From Gammaproteobacteria bacterium UBA4475 (lineage in GTDB: Bacteria; Pseudomonadota; Gammaproteobacteria; Pseudomonadales; Azotimanducaceae), in the NCBI GenBank assembly GCA_002389265.1, contig DGOD01000239.1, positions 1 through 55,074 of the forward strand: a stretch of 55,074 bases of DNA, written 5' to 3'. Numbering within the stretch: position 1 is the stretch's first letter; every line of letters starts with the position of its first letter. Shown in pieces: positions 9,963 through 19,935 of this stretch. The position numbers and the translations under genes are program-made. Below the pieces are notes generated by a model, which was not told the origin of the DNA, did no database searches, and saw only the letters and a list, made by a program, of their open reading frames with translations.

Positions 9963-10847
9963 CTACGAATTGCTCGACTCTTTAGTAAACAATTGATCCA
10001 GTTTGTCTTCATAGTCGTGGTAGCCCAGAAACTCGTACAGATCGTTACGGGTCTGCATAGTGTCAATCACCGCTTGCTGAGACCCCTCTCTACGCAATGT
10101 CTGGTAAACGTTGAGCGCGGCGGCATTCATCGCTCGAAACGCTGACAAAGGGTACAAGGCCATCTTAATACCAACCGACGCCAGTTCCTCGGTGGTATAA
10201 CAGGGCGTTGCGCCGAATTCGGTAATGTTGGCCAACACCGGGATCTTCACTGCGTCGACGACCCGCTGATACATGTCGAGGCTAGTCATCGCCTCGGCGA
10301 AGATGGCATCAGCGCCAGCCTCTTCAAAAATTCTGGCGCGCTCGATCACTTCTTCAAGGCCGACAACGGCCAAGGCGTCGGTGCGCGCCATGACGACAAA
10401 GGCATCATCAGTCTTCGCATCAACTGCAGCTTTGATGCGGTCCGCCATCTCGGTACGGCTTACAATTTCCTTATTCGGACGATGACCACAACGTTTCTGC
10501 GCCACCTGATCTTCAATATGCACGCCGGCGGCACCCGCTCTGATCATTTCTTTGACAGTTCTGCTGATATTAAAAGCGCCACCCCAACCAGTGTCGATAT
10601 CGACCAGCAATGGCAGGCTCGATGCGCCCGTGATCCGGCGAACGTCTTCCAGAACGTTATCCAGCGAGGTCATGCCCAGGTCGGGCAGACCATAGGAGGC
10701 ATTCGCCACACCGGCACCAGACAGATAAATACACCGGTAGCCAGACGCCTCAGCCATAATCGCTGTATAGGCGTTGATGGTCCCCACTACTTGCAGTGGA
10801 CTCTCCTGCTCAATCGCCAGCCTGAATTTTTGCCCCGCTGTTATCAT
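9963..10847 (-). CDS. prpB: 2-methylisocitrate lyase
   Basis: 294-residue member of the isocitrate lyase/PEP mutase superfamily; cleaves 2-methylisocitrate to pyruvate and succinate in the methylcitrate cycle. The catalytic motif KRCGH is at about residues 122-126 (in [14 protein letters not shown]). The DIDTGWG metal-site stretch is at about 87-93. Length and N-terminus ([25 protein letters not shown]) fit PrpB. It is the first gene of a two-gene unit with prpC and divergent from pabB; a TATACT-like hexamer on its strand at 10885-10890 could be a -10 element, though no good -35 accompanies it. No GntR or sigma-54 type regulator is adjacent. Confidence 0.96.
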   Translation of the reverse strand: MITAGQKFRLAIEQESPLQVVGTINAYTAIMAEASGYRCIYLSGAGVANASYGLPDLGMTSLDNVLEDVRRITGASSLPLLVDIDTGWGGAFNISRTVKEMIRAGAAGVHIEDQVAQKRCGHRPNKEIVSRTEMADRIKAAVDAKTDDAFVVMARTDALAVVGLEEVIERARIFEEAGADAIFAEAMTSLDMYQRVVDAVKIPVLANITEFGATPCYTTEELASVGIKMALYPLSAFRAMNAAALNVYQTLRREGSQQAVIDTMQTRNDLYEFLGYHDYEDKLDQLFTKESSNS

Positions 10848-10978
10848 TCTATTGTCCTCTTTCGTCTGTCTTCAAAAGCTGCCAAGTATACAGAAAATTG
10901 GCGTTCAGTGGCGTAAATATTAGTCCTTGAGCGCCGTCGACGTTAGACTGCCATTCCTTAATCGACGCAGAATATGCC

Positions 10979-12358
10979 ATGCCCTGGAGTGTAGAAAAAC
11001 TGCCTTACGAAACCGACGCTTTCGCGTGGTTTCGCAGACTGGAGGAACAACATCTGCCGTTTCTGCTCGAGAGTCATGGCGCCGAGCAGCAGCGTTACGA
11101 CATTATCGGCGCCAACCCCAGCAGGACCATCGATGTCATCCGGGGTCAAGTGCGGGTAGACCAAGTACTCACGACGCTGGATGGATTCGATGCGATCGAA
11201 CAGACAGTCCGAGCAATGGCGCCAGATTCACCTTGCCCACTGGATCTGCCGTTTCAGGGCGGCGCGGTTGGGTTTTTCGGTTACGAGCTGACTCATGGTA
11301 CTCACAAACTCCCAGAGCTCGCTGATGCAGAGATTGGTTTGGCGGACATGCTGGTAGGTATTTATGACATCTTTATCGTTATCGACCATGCACTACGCCA
11401 AACTCACCAGGTCTGCACGCCAGGGGCAACGGCGCAGGCTAAGGCACTCTGGGCCAAACTGTTAGCGCCATCTCGCGAGCTGACCGACTTGGATTTTCAG
11501 AGCACCAGCGACGTTCAAATGGACATGTCAGCCTCGCAGTATTATCAGGCGTTTGCAAAAATCAAAACCTATATCGATGCTGGCGATTGCTATCAGGTTA
11601 ATTTTGCCCAACGCTTCAGCGCAGCATATCAAGGCAACCCCCTCGGGCTCTATCAAGCTTTACGGCAAACCCAGCGCGCGCCATTTTCTGCCTGTTTAAG
11701 AACACCGGGGGCCGACATTCTGAGTTTTTCACCGGAGCGTCTGGTGCGGGTTGCAGATCGACAGATTCTCACCCAACCTATCAAAGGCACACGACCCAGG
11801 CATCCACATCCAAAGGAAGACCTGCGTCTAGCAGAGGAATTACAGAGCAGCGAGAAGGATCGAGCCGAGAACCTCATGATCGTCGACCTGCTCCGTAATG
11901 ACCTGGGCAAGACCGCCGTGCCGGGGTCAATTGCCGTAGACTCGCTGTTTGAACTGGTCTCATTCGCCAATGTTCATCACCTTGTGAGCTCGGTGAGTGG
12001 CAAGCTACGCCCCGGTGTGAGTGCCATGGATTTGTTGCGCGCCTGTTTCCCCGGCGGCTCAGTGACCGGCGCACCTAAACATCGAGCCATGCAAATCATC
12101 GCTGAGCTTGAGCCGGTCAAACGGCAGGCTTATTGTGGCGCTATCGGCTATTACAGTTACCACGGCAACCTGGATACCAACCTGCCTATTCGCACCATTA
12201 TTTGCACCAACAACAGGCTTCACTATTGGGGCGGCGGCGGTATCGTCGCTGATTCTGAGGCGGCGCAGGAATACGAGGAAACTCTCACCAAGGTCAATTT
12301 CATCAGTAATGCACTGGCGTCGTTGACCCGTAAGACAAAGGCTCTCGCCCGCGACTAA
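10979..12358 (+). CDS. pabB: Aminodeoxychorismate synthase component I
   Basis: 459 residues. With a glutamine amidotransferase partner (PabA) it aminates chorismate to 4-amino-4-deoxychorismate for folate synthesis. The C-terminal chorismate-binding domain contains the active-site lysine in QPIKGTRPR, the ERLV stretch just before it and the PGGSVTGAPKHRAM motif. The N-terminal part resembles the tryptophan-pocket domain of anthranilate synthases, but the PIKGT lysine is diagnostic of PabB. A second ATG five bases upstream is in another frame. It is convergent with thrH; pabB-thrH-cysB proximity matches the Pseudomonas arrangement I remember. Confidence 0.93.
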   Translation: MPWSVEKLPYETDAFAWFRRLEEQHLPFLLESHGAEQQRYDIIGANPSRTIDVIRGQVRVDQVLTTLDGFDAIEQTVRAMAPDSPCPLDLPFQGGAVGFFGYELTHGTHKLPELADAEIGLADMLVGIYDIFIVIDHALRQTHQVCTPGATAQAKALWAKLLAPSRELTDLDFQSTSDVQMDMSASQYYQAFAKIKTYIDAGDCYQVNFAQRFSAAYQGNPLGLYQALRQTQRAPFSACLRTPGADILSFSPERLVRVADRQILTQPIKGTRPRHPHPKEDLRLAEELQSSEKDRAENLMIVDLLRNDLGKTAVPGSIAVDSLFELVSFANVHHLVSSVSGKLRPGVSAMDLLRACFPGGSVTGAPKHRAMQIIAELEPVKRQAYCGAIGYYSYHGNLDTNLPIRTIICTNNRLHYWGGGGIVADSEAAQEYEETLTKVNFISNALASLTRKTKALARD

Positions 12359-12375
12359 AAATGCCCCGAGCGCAA

Positions 12376-12990
12376 TTATTTGAGGGTCGAAACTGCAGCC
12401 TCATCGATGAATTGACGCAACTCAGCGTAATCGTTAGTAACACGAAACTGCGGAAATTCCTCAATGACATTCTTCGGCGCACGAAACAAGAACCCCACAT
12501 CGGCTTCTGCCAACATCGTTGTGTCGTTATAGGAATCTCCTGCCGCAAAGATTCGATAGTTCAACGCATGCAGCGATTGCACCGAGATTTTCTTGGGGTC
12601 CTTCTGGCGGAGTTTATAGCCGGTGACATTCCCCGCGTCATCTACGATCAGCCGATGGCAGAACAGGGTCGGCCAGGCTAGTTGTTGCATCAATGGTTGA
12701 GCGAATTCATAGAAGGTGTCAGATAAGATAATCACCTGATAACTGGCGCGCAACGAATCAAGAAAATCTTTAGCGCCATCCATGGGTGCCAGTGTTTGGA
12801 TCACGTCTTGGATGTCATCTAGTTTGAGATTATGTTCCGCCAAAATGCGCAAGCGTTGCTGCATGAGCACGTCGTAGTCGGGGATGTCACGTGTGGTGGC
12901 GCGCAATGACTCGATACCGGTTTTATTAGCGAATGCAATCCAAATTTCCGGGACTAAAACGCCTTCGAGATCTAAACAAACAAGATCCAT
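12376..12990 (-). CDS. thrH: ThrH: phosphoserine phosphatase / homoserine phosphotransferase
   Basis: 204-residue HAD-family protein very like Pseudomonas ThrH, including the unusual first motif CLDLEGVLVPEIW (D-x-E instead of D-x-D). Motif II is ILSDTFYEF, and motifs III/IV are in KKISVQSLHAL and AAGDSYNDTTML. It hydrolyses phosphoserine and can move the phosphate to homoserine, linking serine and threonine synthesis; it can bypass loss of serB or thrB. It is convergent with pabB and ends 17 nt from it. cysH, which as I recall lies beside thrH in Pseudomonas, is absent here. Confidence 0.93.
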   Translation of the reverse strand: MDLVCLDLEGVLVPEIWIAFANKTGIESLRATTRDIPDYDVLMQQRLRILAEHNLKLDDIQDVIQTLAPMDGAKDFLDSLRASYQVIILSDTFYEFAQPLMQQLAWPTLFCHRLIVDDAGNVTGYKLRQKDPKKISVQSLHALNYRIFAAGDSYNDTTMLAEADVGFLFRAPKNVIEEFPQFRVTNDYAELRQFIDEAAVSTLK

Positions 12991-13157
12991 GACCTATCCT
13001 ATTGATGAGTATAACGGTCGCAGTCACCACTAGCAGATTCACCAGTTCGCTGCAAAGAAGCCAAATTGTTTCATGGCTCGCTTGGGTTTAGCAAGAAGTA
13101 TTCCGCCGACGATGCTTTTTAAAGCGCAGTCGATGCTGATATAAATCAGCGCGAATA

Positions 13158-14186
<1,029 letters not shown>

Positions 14187-14244
14187 TTAAAACTTATGAA
14201 CTGCCACTGCAACCGCTAATGGCCAGATCCTTGAGCGAAGTCTT

Positions 14245-14275
14245 ATTATAGGCACTAATCGTCTAAAAATGTCAT
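14245..14275 (-). promoter_or_regulatory. Candidate sigma-70 promoter for cysB
   Basis: On the minus strand ATGACA (14270-14275, five of six matches to TTGACA) is followed after 19 nt by a perfect TATAAT (14245-14250). Transcription would begin near 14238, leaving a leader of roughly 105 nt before the cysB ATG. The spacer is longer than ideal, so the -35 assignment is tentative. Confidence 0.45.
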
Positions 14276-14358
14276 CAATTATTCTATTTGTCTCTAACGA
14301 TCTATCGTCCTGATGAAGGTTCGCCACTTGAACGACCCGCGCCTGGCATAAAACGTCG

Positions 14359-15258
14359 TTACCGCCTGTTTGTAATACCGTGGGGTACGTGTCCCGTCGG
14401 CACAAATTCGCTGGCGAGACGGCAATGCTCGGCCTGATCATCGAAGAATACATCCGCACCGAATGCCTTGAGGAACTCCGCTTTGCTCATGCCACCCAGG
14501 AACAAGGATTCATCTATACGTATATTCCAGGCCCGCAGTGTCTTGATCACCCGCTCGTGAGAAGGCGCCGCTCTGGCGGTCACCAACGCCGTTCGAATCG
14601 GGCATTCTCCCGTTGGGAACTCACTCTGCAGATCATGCAAGGCTGCCAGGAACGGTTTGAAAGGCCCGCCCATCAGCGGCTCATTGGCTGCCTGCTGCTC
14701 ATTAGCGGTAAATGCCTGCAGCCCCGCCGCCTGATAGATTTGCTCTGACTCATCAGAAAACAACACCGCATCACCATCGAAGGCAAACTGCAGTTGATCC
14801 GACTGTTGGGGTTGTTGTGGTGCCGGCAGGATACTGGCAGCCGCCATATCATTGTCGAGGGCCTCGCGGACATCTTCCGGATTGGTCGAGAGAAACAGGT
14901 GGCAACGAAACGGCCGCATATAACGAAACGGCGGTGAGCCGCCGGTAAATGCCGCCCTGGAAATCGGCAAAGCATGATGTTGAATTGAATTAAACACCCG
15001 CAGACCAGTATCTGCGGTATTTCTCGACAGTAATATCACCTCAACCTGCTCTTCTCCTGCGAGCAGTTGATTCAAGTGCAGCAGCTTTTTCACTAGTGGA
15101 AATGCATCACCGGGCGCCAGCGGCTCTGACTCGCGAGCTATCTGATAAGCCGCATAGGCAGCGACCCCTTCTTCGCGATAAACTCTGTCACTCTCGCTGA
15201 GATCGAACAGGGCACTGCTTGATGTTGCGACCACCAGCTTTTTTAATTTGCCCGCCAT
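14359..15258 (-). CDS. 5'-nucleotidase (PF06189 type)
   Basis: 299-residue HAD-like cytosolic 5'-nucleotidase that dephosphorylates nucleoside monophosphates. N-terminal motif LVVATSSSALFDLSES replaces the textbook DxDx(T/V), as in this family. FAFDGDAVLFSDESE in the middle is the second acidic cluster. TALVTARAAP and LFLGGMSKAEFLKAFGADVFFDDQ near the C-terminus supply the threonine, lysine and final aspartates. ATG 15258 is preferred over the TTG at 15264 because AGGGG lies 8 nt before it. It is divergent from the VWA operon and separated from cysB by 226 nt that hold the cysB promoter. Confidence 0.87.
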   Translation of the reverse strand: MAGKLKKLVVATSSSALFDLSESDRVYREEGVAAYAAYQIARESEPLAPGDAFPLVKKLLHLNQLLAGEEQVEVILLSRNTADTGLRVFNSIQHHALPISRAAFTGGSPPFRYMRPFRCHLFLSTNPEDVREALDNDMAAASILPAPQQPQQSDQLQFAFDGDAVLFSDESEQIYQAAGLQAFTANEQQAANEPLMGGPFKPFLAALHDLQSEFPTGECPIRTALVTARAAPSHERVIKTLRAWNIRIDESLFLGGMSKAEFLKAFGADVFFDDQAEHCRLASEFVPTGHVPHGITNRR

Positions 15259-15338
15259 CCTCAAAACCCCTAACCTTGGGACTGCAACGTTAACCTTTCA
15301 TCCACAGAAGTCAATCAGGCTAACCAGCAACAGGAATT

Positions 15339-16046
15339 ATGAGCAAGGACCCTAATCTTCCCGGCAAGCCCTCCCAAGCCGTCAGTCAGTTTCTTGACCG
15401 AGTGGCTCGAACGCCGGTCAAGTCTAGCGGCACCGGCGCCGGGCGGCTGATTTTTGCCTTGGACGCCACCGCCAGTCGCGAACCTATGTGGGACAGTGCC
15501 TGCCGAATCCAGGCAGAGATGTTTGCCGAGACTGCCAGCTTGGGTGGCCTCCAGGTTCAGTTATGTTACTACCGGGGCTTCCAACAGTTTCATTGTGATA
15601 GCTGGTGTACTGACACCAGACGCTTGCAGGAGCAAATGGCCCAGGTTCGATGTCTCGGTGGTGCGACCCAGCTTGGCCGCGTGCTAGCGCATTGCGTCGC
15701 CGAGGCACGCCAACACAAAGTTCAGGCGCTGGTGTTTGTCGGTGACGCTATTGAGGAGGCCACCGATCCGCTATGCGTGATCGCCGGCCAACTGGGCTTG
15801 CTGAACGTACCTGTTTTCATCTTTCAGGAAGGCCGCTCCGCGCAAGTCACCCGCGTATTCCAACAAATAGCCCAACTGTCAGGCGGGGCCTGCGTCCCCT
15901 TTGATCACCACAGCGCCAATGAGCTTCGTGACCTGTTAACCGCTGTGGCTGTATACGCGGCCGGCGGCCGCAAGGCACTGGAGAGTTTCAGTCGTCGAGC
16001 AGGACCGGGCGTTGCCCTGCTCACCCGCCAATTTAAGGACCAGTAG
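15339..16046 (+). CDS. VWA-domain protein of a membrane J-protein operon
   Basis: 235 residues forming one von Willebrand A-like domain. The MIDAS metal site is recognisable: D-A-T-A-S in FALDATASREP (about residues 48-52), a threonine in GGATQLGRVL and an aspartate in VFVGDAIEE. No signal peptide or membrane helix is seen, so it is probably cytosolic. Function is unknown; VWA proteins commonly mediate protein-protein contacts or assist assembly. AGGA lies just before the ATG. Its TAG is followed immediately by the ATG of the J-domain protein, which argues for joint translation and a shared job. Confidence 0.85.
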   Translation: MSKDPNLPGKPSQAVSQFLDRVARTPVKSSGTGAGRLIFALDATASREPMWDSACRIQAEMFAETASLGGLQVQLCYYRGFQQFHCDSWCTDTRRLQEQMAQVRCLGGATQLGRVLAHCVAEARQHKVQALVFVGDAIEEATDPLCVIAGQLGLLNVPVFIFQEGRSAQVTRVFQQIAQLSGGACVPFDHHSANELRDLLTAVAVYAAGGRKALESFSRRAGPGVALLTRQFKDQ

Positions 16047-16778
16047 ATGTTACAGCTGACCCTGGTTATCGTTGTTTTGATTATTTTGTTCGCTGGCTTA
16101 CGAATCGCCCTCGGCAGCCGACGGCTGAGTATTCGGCAATTTATGCTCATTTACGCTAGCGTCGTCGTCGGCGGCATGCTGATTTTTCTGGGTCTGACAG
16201 GCCGTCTCAATTGGTTATTTGCCCTGCTCGGCGCTGCGCTGCCTTTTCTGGCCCGGGTACTACCTTGGATCACTCGCAGCCTTGGTGTCGCCAGTCTCTA
16301 TCGTCGACTACGCGCCTTAACCGGCTTTGGTGCACCGGCCCAACCTGCTAGCGGCCAGACTTCAGCGCTGGATACGCGGTTTTTTGCCATGACTCTGGCG
16401 CATGACAGCGGCGCCATGAATGGCATGGTCCTGGAAGGCCAATTTTCAGGCCAACAGCTATCCCAGCTGAACCAAGAACAATTGCAGCAATTACTCGAAG
16501 AATGCCGGATCGATAATGATTCCCTCAACGTACTGACGGCTTATCTTGATCGTCACTATCCGGATTGGCACACGCATTTCGAAACGCCAGCCACGACGGC
16601 AGCCATGGATGTAGCACAAGCCTATGAGATACTAGGACTGCAACCCGGGGCGACACGAGAAATGGTGATTGCGGCCCATCGAAAACTGATGCAGAAATTT
16701 CACCCTGATCGAGGCGGCCCCACCTACCTGGCAGCGCAGATTAACCTGGCCAAAGATCTACTCATGGAGCATTTATAA
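16047..16778 (+). CDS. Membrane-anchored DnaJ-domain protein (Tim14/Pam18-like J-domain)
   Basis: 243 residues. Two or three hydrophobic segments in the first 85 residues (LVIVVLIILFAGL; MLIYASVVVGGMLIFLGL; LFALLGAALPFL) anchor it, and a J-domain occupies the last 60 residues. The J-domain has the essential HPD in KFHPDRGGPTYLAAQINLAKDLL and the preceding AYEILGL...IAAHRKLM. The HPDRGG-Y-AA-IN-AKDLL ending is the pattern of mitochondrial Tim14/Pam18 rather than of classical DnaJ. It should recruit and stimulate DnaK at the inner membrane. Between the two is a 'DSGAMNGMVLEGQFSGQQLSQL' like region that I recognise from similar bacterial proteins. The client is unknown. Confidence 0.88.
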   Translation: MLQLTLVIVVLIILFAGLRIALGSRRLSIRQFMLIYASVVVGGMLIFLGLTGRLNWLFALLGAALPFLARVLPWITRSLGVASLYRRLRALTGFGAPAQPASGQTSALDTRFFAMTLAHDSGAMNGMVLEGQFSGQQLSQLNQEQLQQLLEECRIDNDSLNVLTAYLDRHYPDWHTHFETPATTAAMDVAQAYEILGLQPGATREMVIAAHRKLMQKFHPDRGGPTYLAAQINLAKDLLMEHL

Positions 16779-17267
16779 TTGCCCGCAGCAACCCCGACCT
16801 ATGTGGGCTTTTGGTCCAGGTTCCTGGCTTTTTTGATCGACAGCCTAGTGGCCTCCCTGTTCCTCTATCCGCTTTCGCTGTTGTATGATCCCGCCTTAGC
16901 GACGAACATGGATCCCACCCAGACCAAGGAGATCATCGACGAGCTGCTCACCAAAATGGTGCTGGAAATGCTCCTGATTGGCTTGATCTTTATCGCCTTC
17001 TGGATCTATTTTGGTTCTAGCCCGGGAAAAATGCTATTCAAGGGTTATATCGTCGATGCCAGAACTCTGGGCTCGGCTAGCCGTAAACAGCTGTTGCTTC
17101 GTTACTTAGGTTACTATGTCAGCTTGCTATCCTTTGGTCTGGGCTTCTTTTGGATTGGGCTCGATCGTCGCAAACAAGGCTGGCACGACAAGTTGGCCGA
17201 TACATTAGTCGTCAATCAACAGACCCGCGATGCCTTCCGCGTAGAATCCACCAGCGACAGCCCATGA
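16779..17267 (+). CDS. RDD-family membrane protein
   Basis: 162 residues with the RDD signature near the start (FWSRFLAFLIDSLVASLFL, carrying the R and D) and a second aspartate in FFWIGLDRRKQGWHDKLADTLVV. Three membrane segments at about residues 15-37, 65-85 and 110-130. RDD proteins are poorly characterised; some are thought to be ion exchangers. The start must be TTG at 16779, directly after the stop of the J-protein, because no ATG precedes the conserved RDD part. The end overlaps the next start by four bases (ATGA), placing it firmly in the VWA/J-protein operon. Confidence 0.85.
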   Translation: MPAATPTYVGFWSRFLAFLIDSLVASLFLYPLSLLYDPALATNMDPTQTKEIIDELLTKMVLEMLLIGLIFIAFWIYFGSSPGKMLFKGYIVDARTLGSASRKQLLLRYLGYYVSLLSFGLGFFWIGLDRRKQGWHDKLADTLVVNQQTRDAFRVESTSDSP

Positions 17268-17746
17268 CACCTTTCGAACAATTGACCGCAGACCATCAGC
17301 AACTGGGCAGACTCATTGTCAGCCAAGCGCTGGACGCAGACCCAGACATTACCCCTAGACTCACAGCCCTCGACATTCAGCTGAGCGGCCTCGCAGTCAC
17401 TGCGGCGCGGGCAGAACACAGCGCTGCCCTTGCCGCGATGCTGGCCCTGCAGATTCAAAAGACCAGCCAGGAGATCTATTGCCTTGCCCATTGCGCGCTA
17501 GGTTATCTGGCGCTGGTAGACGAGCTGCCAGGTACCAATGAGCCCTTGCTGGTGCCCGCAGAATTCAGGCGACTCAGTCAGTTGTACCTGAACCCCCAGA
17601 TTCCAGCACTCGAAAGCGGCGATGACCCCAGGCAATATCTGATCGACCTCTTATTAATGAATCCTTCGCCAATCTTAGACGCCACAAACTCGGACGGAAT
17701 TATCGCAATACAAGATACGCACCTTGAGCAGGAGCATAAACGATGA
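17264..17746 (+). CDS. Hypothetical protein in VWA/J-protein operon
   Basis: 160 residues, not recognised. It looks like an all-helical, acidic cytosolic protein: leucine/alanine-rich helices from residue 1 to 100 (LTADHQQLGRLI, AEHSAALAAMLALQIQ), then a proline-containing stretch and an acidic tail. No signal peptide or membrane segment. The start at 17264 overlaps the RDD gene's stop (ATGA), and its own stop overlaps the start of the HAD gene (ATGA), so it is translated between the two. A longer frame upstream lies wholly inside the RDD gene and is disregarded. Confidence 0.75.
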   Translation: MTPFEQLTADHQQLGRLIVSQALDADPDITPRLTALDIQLSGLAVTAARAEHSAALAAMLALQIQKTSQEIYCLAHCALGYLALVDELPGTNEPLLVPAEFRRLSQLYLNPQIPALESGDDPRQYLIDLLLMNPSPILDATNSDGIIAIQDTHLEQEHKR

Positions 17747-18441
17747 CGCGCCATGACCCTGCCGACCCTCGAAGCCGTGACCCAGAACCCATTGAGGCCT
17801 ACATTTTCGACTTGGATGGCACCCTGCTGGACACACTGCAGAACCTGGCTAATTGTTATAATCGTGTCTTGGTAGAACTGGGCTATCCGCCGCACCCGGC
17901 AGATGCCTATCGATACTTCATTGGCGATGGTGCCCGACGTTGCGTCGAACGTTGTCTGCCCGCCAGCGCCCAAAGCCCTGCTATCATCGATCAAATGCTG
18001 GCGTTGCAACAATTGGACTATGTTGCTACCTGGCAGCTCGACACCCAGCCTTATGCCGGCATCATTGCCATGCTGGCGTCCCTGGTCGACCAAGGAATAC
18101 CTCTGGCGGTCCTATCAAACAAAGACCAGCGATTTACTCAGGCCTGTGTCGAATTTTTCTTCCCGAACACGCCTTTTCAGCACATTGTCGGCTATTCAGA
18201 CTCAGTACCGCACAAGCCCGACCCCACCGGGGCCAAAATGATCGCAACAGGCTTCAAAATACCCCCCGCGCGCATTGCCCTATTAGGCGATACAGCCATG
18301 GACATGCAAACTGCGGTAAGCTGCGGTATGCAGGGGCTGGGCGCCTTGTGGGGCTTTCGTGACGCAGCTGAACTCCATGCCGCTGGGGCCCAACGTTTAC
18401 TTAACACACCACTGGATCTAACCCACATTTCGGGAGCATAA
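17743..18441 (+). CDS. HAD-IA phosphatase, phosphoglycolate-phosphatase-like
   Basis: 232 residues with all HAD motifs: nucleophile in FDLDGTLLDTL, motif II VLSNKD, lysine in PHKPDPTGA, and motif IV LLGDTAMDMQTA. The cap insertion after motif I is the Gph/PGP subfamily type. The likely substrate is 2-phosphoglycolate or a similar small phosphate (MupP-like enzymes of peptidoglycan recycling are close relatives), but motifs cannot decide this. It overlaps the preceding unknown gene by four bases and is followed by the aminotransferase after 4 nt, so it is part of the same transcript. Confidence 0.85.
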   Translation: MTRHDPADPRSRDPEPIEAYIFDLDGTLLDTLQNLANCYNRVLVELGYPPHPADAYRYFIGDGARRCVERCLPASAQSPAIIDQMLALQQLDYVATWQLDTQPYAGIIAMLASLVDQGIPLAVLSNKDQRFTQACVEFFFPNTPFQHIVGYSDSVPHKPDPTGAKMIATGFKIPPARIALLGDTAMDMQTAVSCGMQGLGALWGFRDAAELHAAGAQRLLNTPLDLTHISGA

Positions 18442-18445
18442 CTCG

Positions 18446-19792
18446 ATGAGTAACACAGACAAAAAAAAGCTGGGCCATAACAGGGTACCGACTGATCTCG
18501 AAAGTTACTGGATGCCATCTTCCGCTAATCGAAAATTCAAGCAAGACCCGCGCTTCATCGTTTCCGCTCGCGGTATGTACTACACAGACAGCAACGATAA
18601 GGAAGTGATGGATGGCTCGGCCGGACTATGGTGCGTCAACGCCGGTCACTATCGTGAGGAGATCAACCAGGCCATTGCCGAGCAGCTCGAACAACTGGAT
18701 TTTGCCCACAGCTTTAATGCCGGCCATCCACTGGCATTTGACTATGCCAGCCGTCTGGTAAAACATTTTCCAGACCCGCTGAACCACGTGTTTTTCACAA
18801 ACTCTGGCTCAGAATCCGTCGACACCGCTCTGAAGATCGCCTTGTCGTACCATAAACTCCGAGGCGAGGGTTCGCGGCAACGGTTAATCGGGCGCGAGAA
18901 AGGCTACCACGGCATGGGCTTTGGTGGCATTTCCGTGGGTGGGCTGATGAAGAATCGCAGTTCGTTCGGCATGCTGCTGCCTGGCACCGACCACCTTCGA
19001 CACACCCTTGATATTGAGCGCAACGCTTTCTCGGCCGGGCTGCCCGCCCACGGAATTGAACTCGCGGACGACTTAACAAGATTGGTCGAGCTCCATGGCG
19101 CCGATAATATTGCCGCCGTGATAGTCGAACCCATCGCTGGTGCAGCAGGTGTCATTTTGCCACCCCAAGGCTACTTACAAAGGCTTCGCGAGCTCTGCAC
19201 CCAGCATGGCATTTTGTTGATTTTTGACGAGGTAATCACTGCCTTCGGCCGGCTCGGCGCAAGCTGTGCTGCGAGTCGCTTCGGCGTTGTACCCGACATC
19301 ATGGCGACGGCTAAAGGCATCACGAATGCCACCGTACCCATGGGGGCTGTATTCGTCTCCGATGCGATCTTTGACACCTTTATGGGCGTTGAAGATCAGG
19401 GGATCGAACTAAGTCACGGCTATACGTATTCAGGTCATCCGCTGGCTTGTGCCGCAGGTATGGCGACCCTGGACATCTACGAACGGGAAGGTTTGCTCGA
19501 TCGTGCCGCCAGCCTTGAGCAGCATTGGAACGAAAACGCCATGCGCCTTCAAGGCCAACCGAATGTCATTGATGTCCGCTGCCATGCGCTGATCGGCGCG
19601 ATTGAACTAGCGCCGCGCCCCGGCGCGCCAATGGCGCGAGGTGCAGAAGTCGCTAAACGATGTTACGAGCTGGGACTGTGGAGCAGGAACATTGGCGATA
19701 TGATTGTCATGTCACCGCCACTGATCATCAGCGAGGCGGAGATCACTCGGATGTTTGATATTATCTGTAAAGCCGTGGCAGCCACGCCCTAG
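18446..19792 (+). CDS. Class III aminotransferase, beta-alanine/omega-amino acid:pyruvate type
   Basis: 448-residue fold-type I PLP enzyme. The cofactor lysine is in MATAKGITN (about residue 288), with the upstream aspartate in LLIFDEVITAFGR. Phosphate-cup residues appear in TNSGSESVDTALK. The N-terminal 'YWMPSSANRKFKQDPRFI' is typical of omega-amino acid:pyruvate transaminases, which convert beta-alanine or other terminal amines to semialdehydes with pyruvate as acceptor. It is the last gene of the VWA operon by spacing (4 nt after the HAD gene), though its function seems unrelated. A 143-nt gap without recognisable signals precedes the next SDR gene. Confidence 0.88.
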   Translation: MSNTDKKKLGHNRVPTDLESYWMPSSANRKFKQDPRFIVSARGMYYTDSNDKEVMDGSAGLWCVNAGHYREEINQAIAEQLEQLDFAHSFNAGHPLAFDYASRLVKHFPDPLNHVFFTNSGSESVDTALKIALSYHKLRGEGSRQRLIGREKGYHGMGFGGISVGGLMKNRSSFGMLLPGTDHLRHTLDIERNAFSAGLPAHGIELADDLTRLVELHGADNIAAVIVEPIAGAAGVILPPQGYLQRLRELCTQHGILLIFDEVITAFGRLGASCAASRFGVVPDIMATAKGITNATVPMGAVFVSDAIFDTFMGVEDQGIELSHGYTYSGHPLACAAGMATLDIYEREGLLDRAASLEQHWNENAMRLQGQPNVIDVRCHALIGAIELAPRPGAPMARGAEVAKRCYELGLWSRNIGDMIVMSPPLIISEAEITRMFDIICKAVAATP

Positions 19793-19935
19793 CCTGGCAC
19801 TTAGGCGGCAGGTTACAGATTCAACGGTTAACATAGACGGCTTAGCTGGTCGACAGAAGGTCTCACAAACGCCCTTTGATCGCAGCCAAGTCTGCAACTC
19901 GAGGGCTTTACCGCCTCTTACTCAGGATAAGAACT

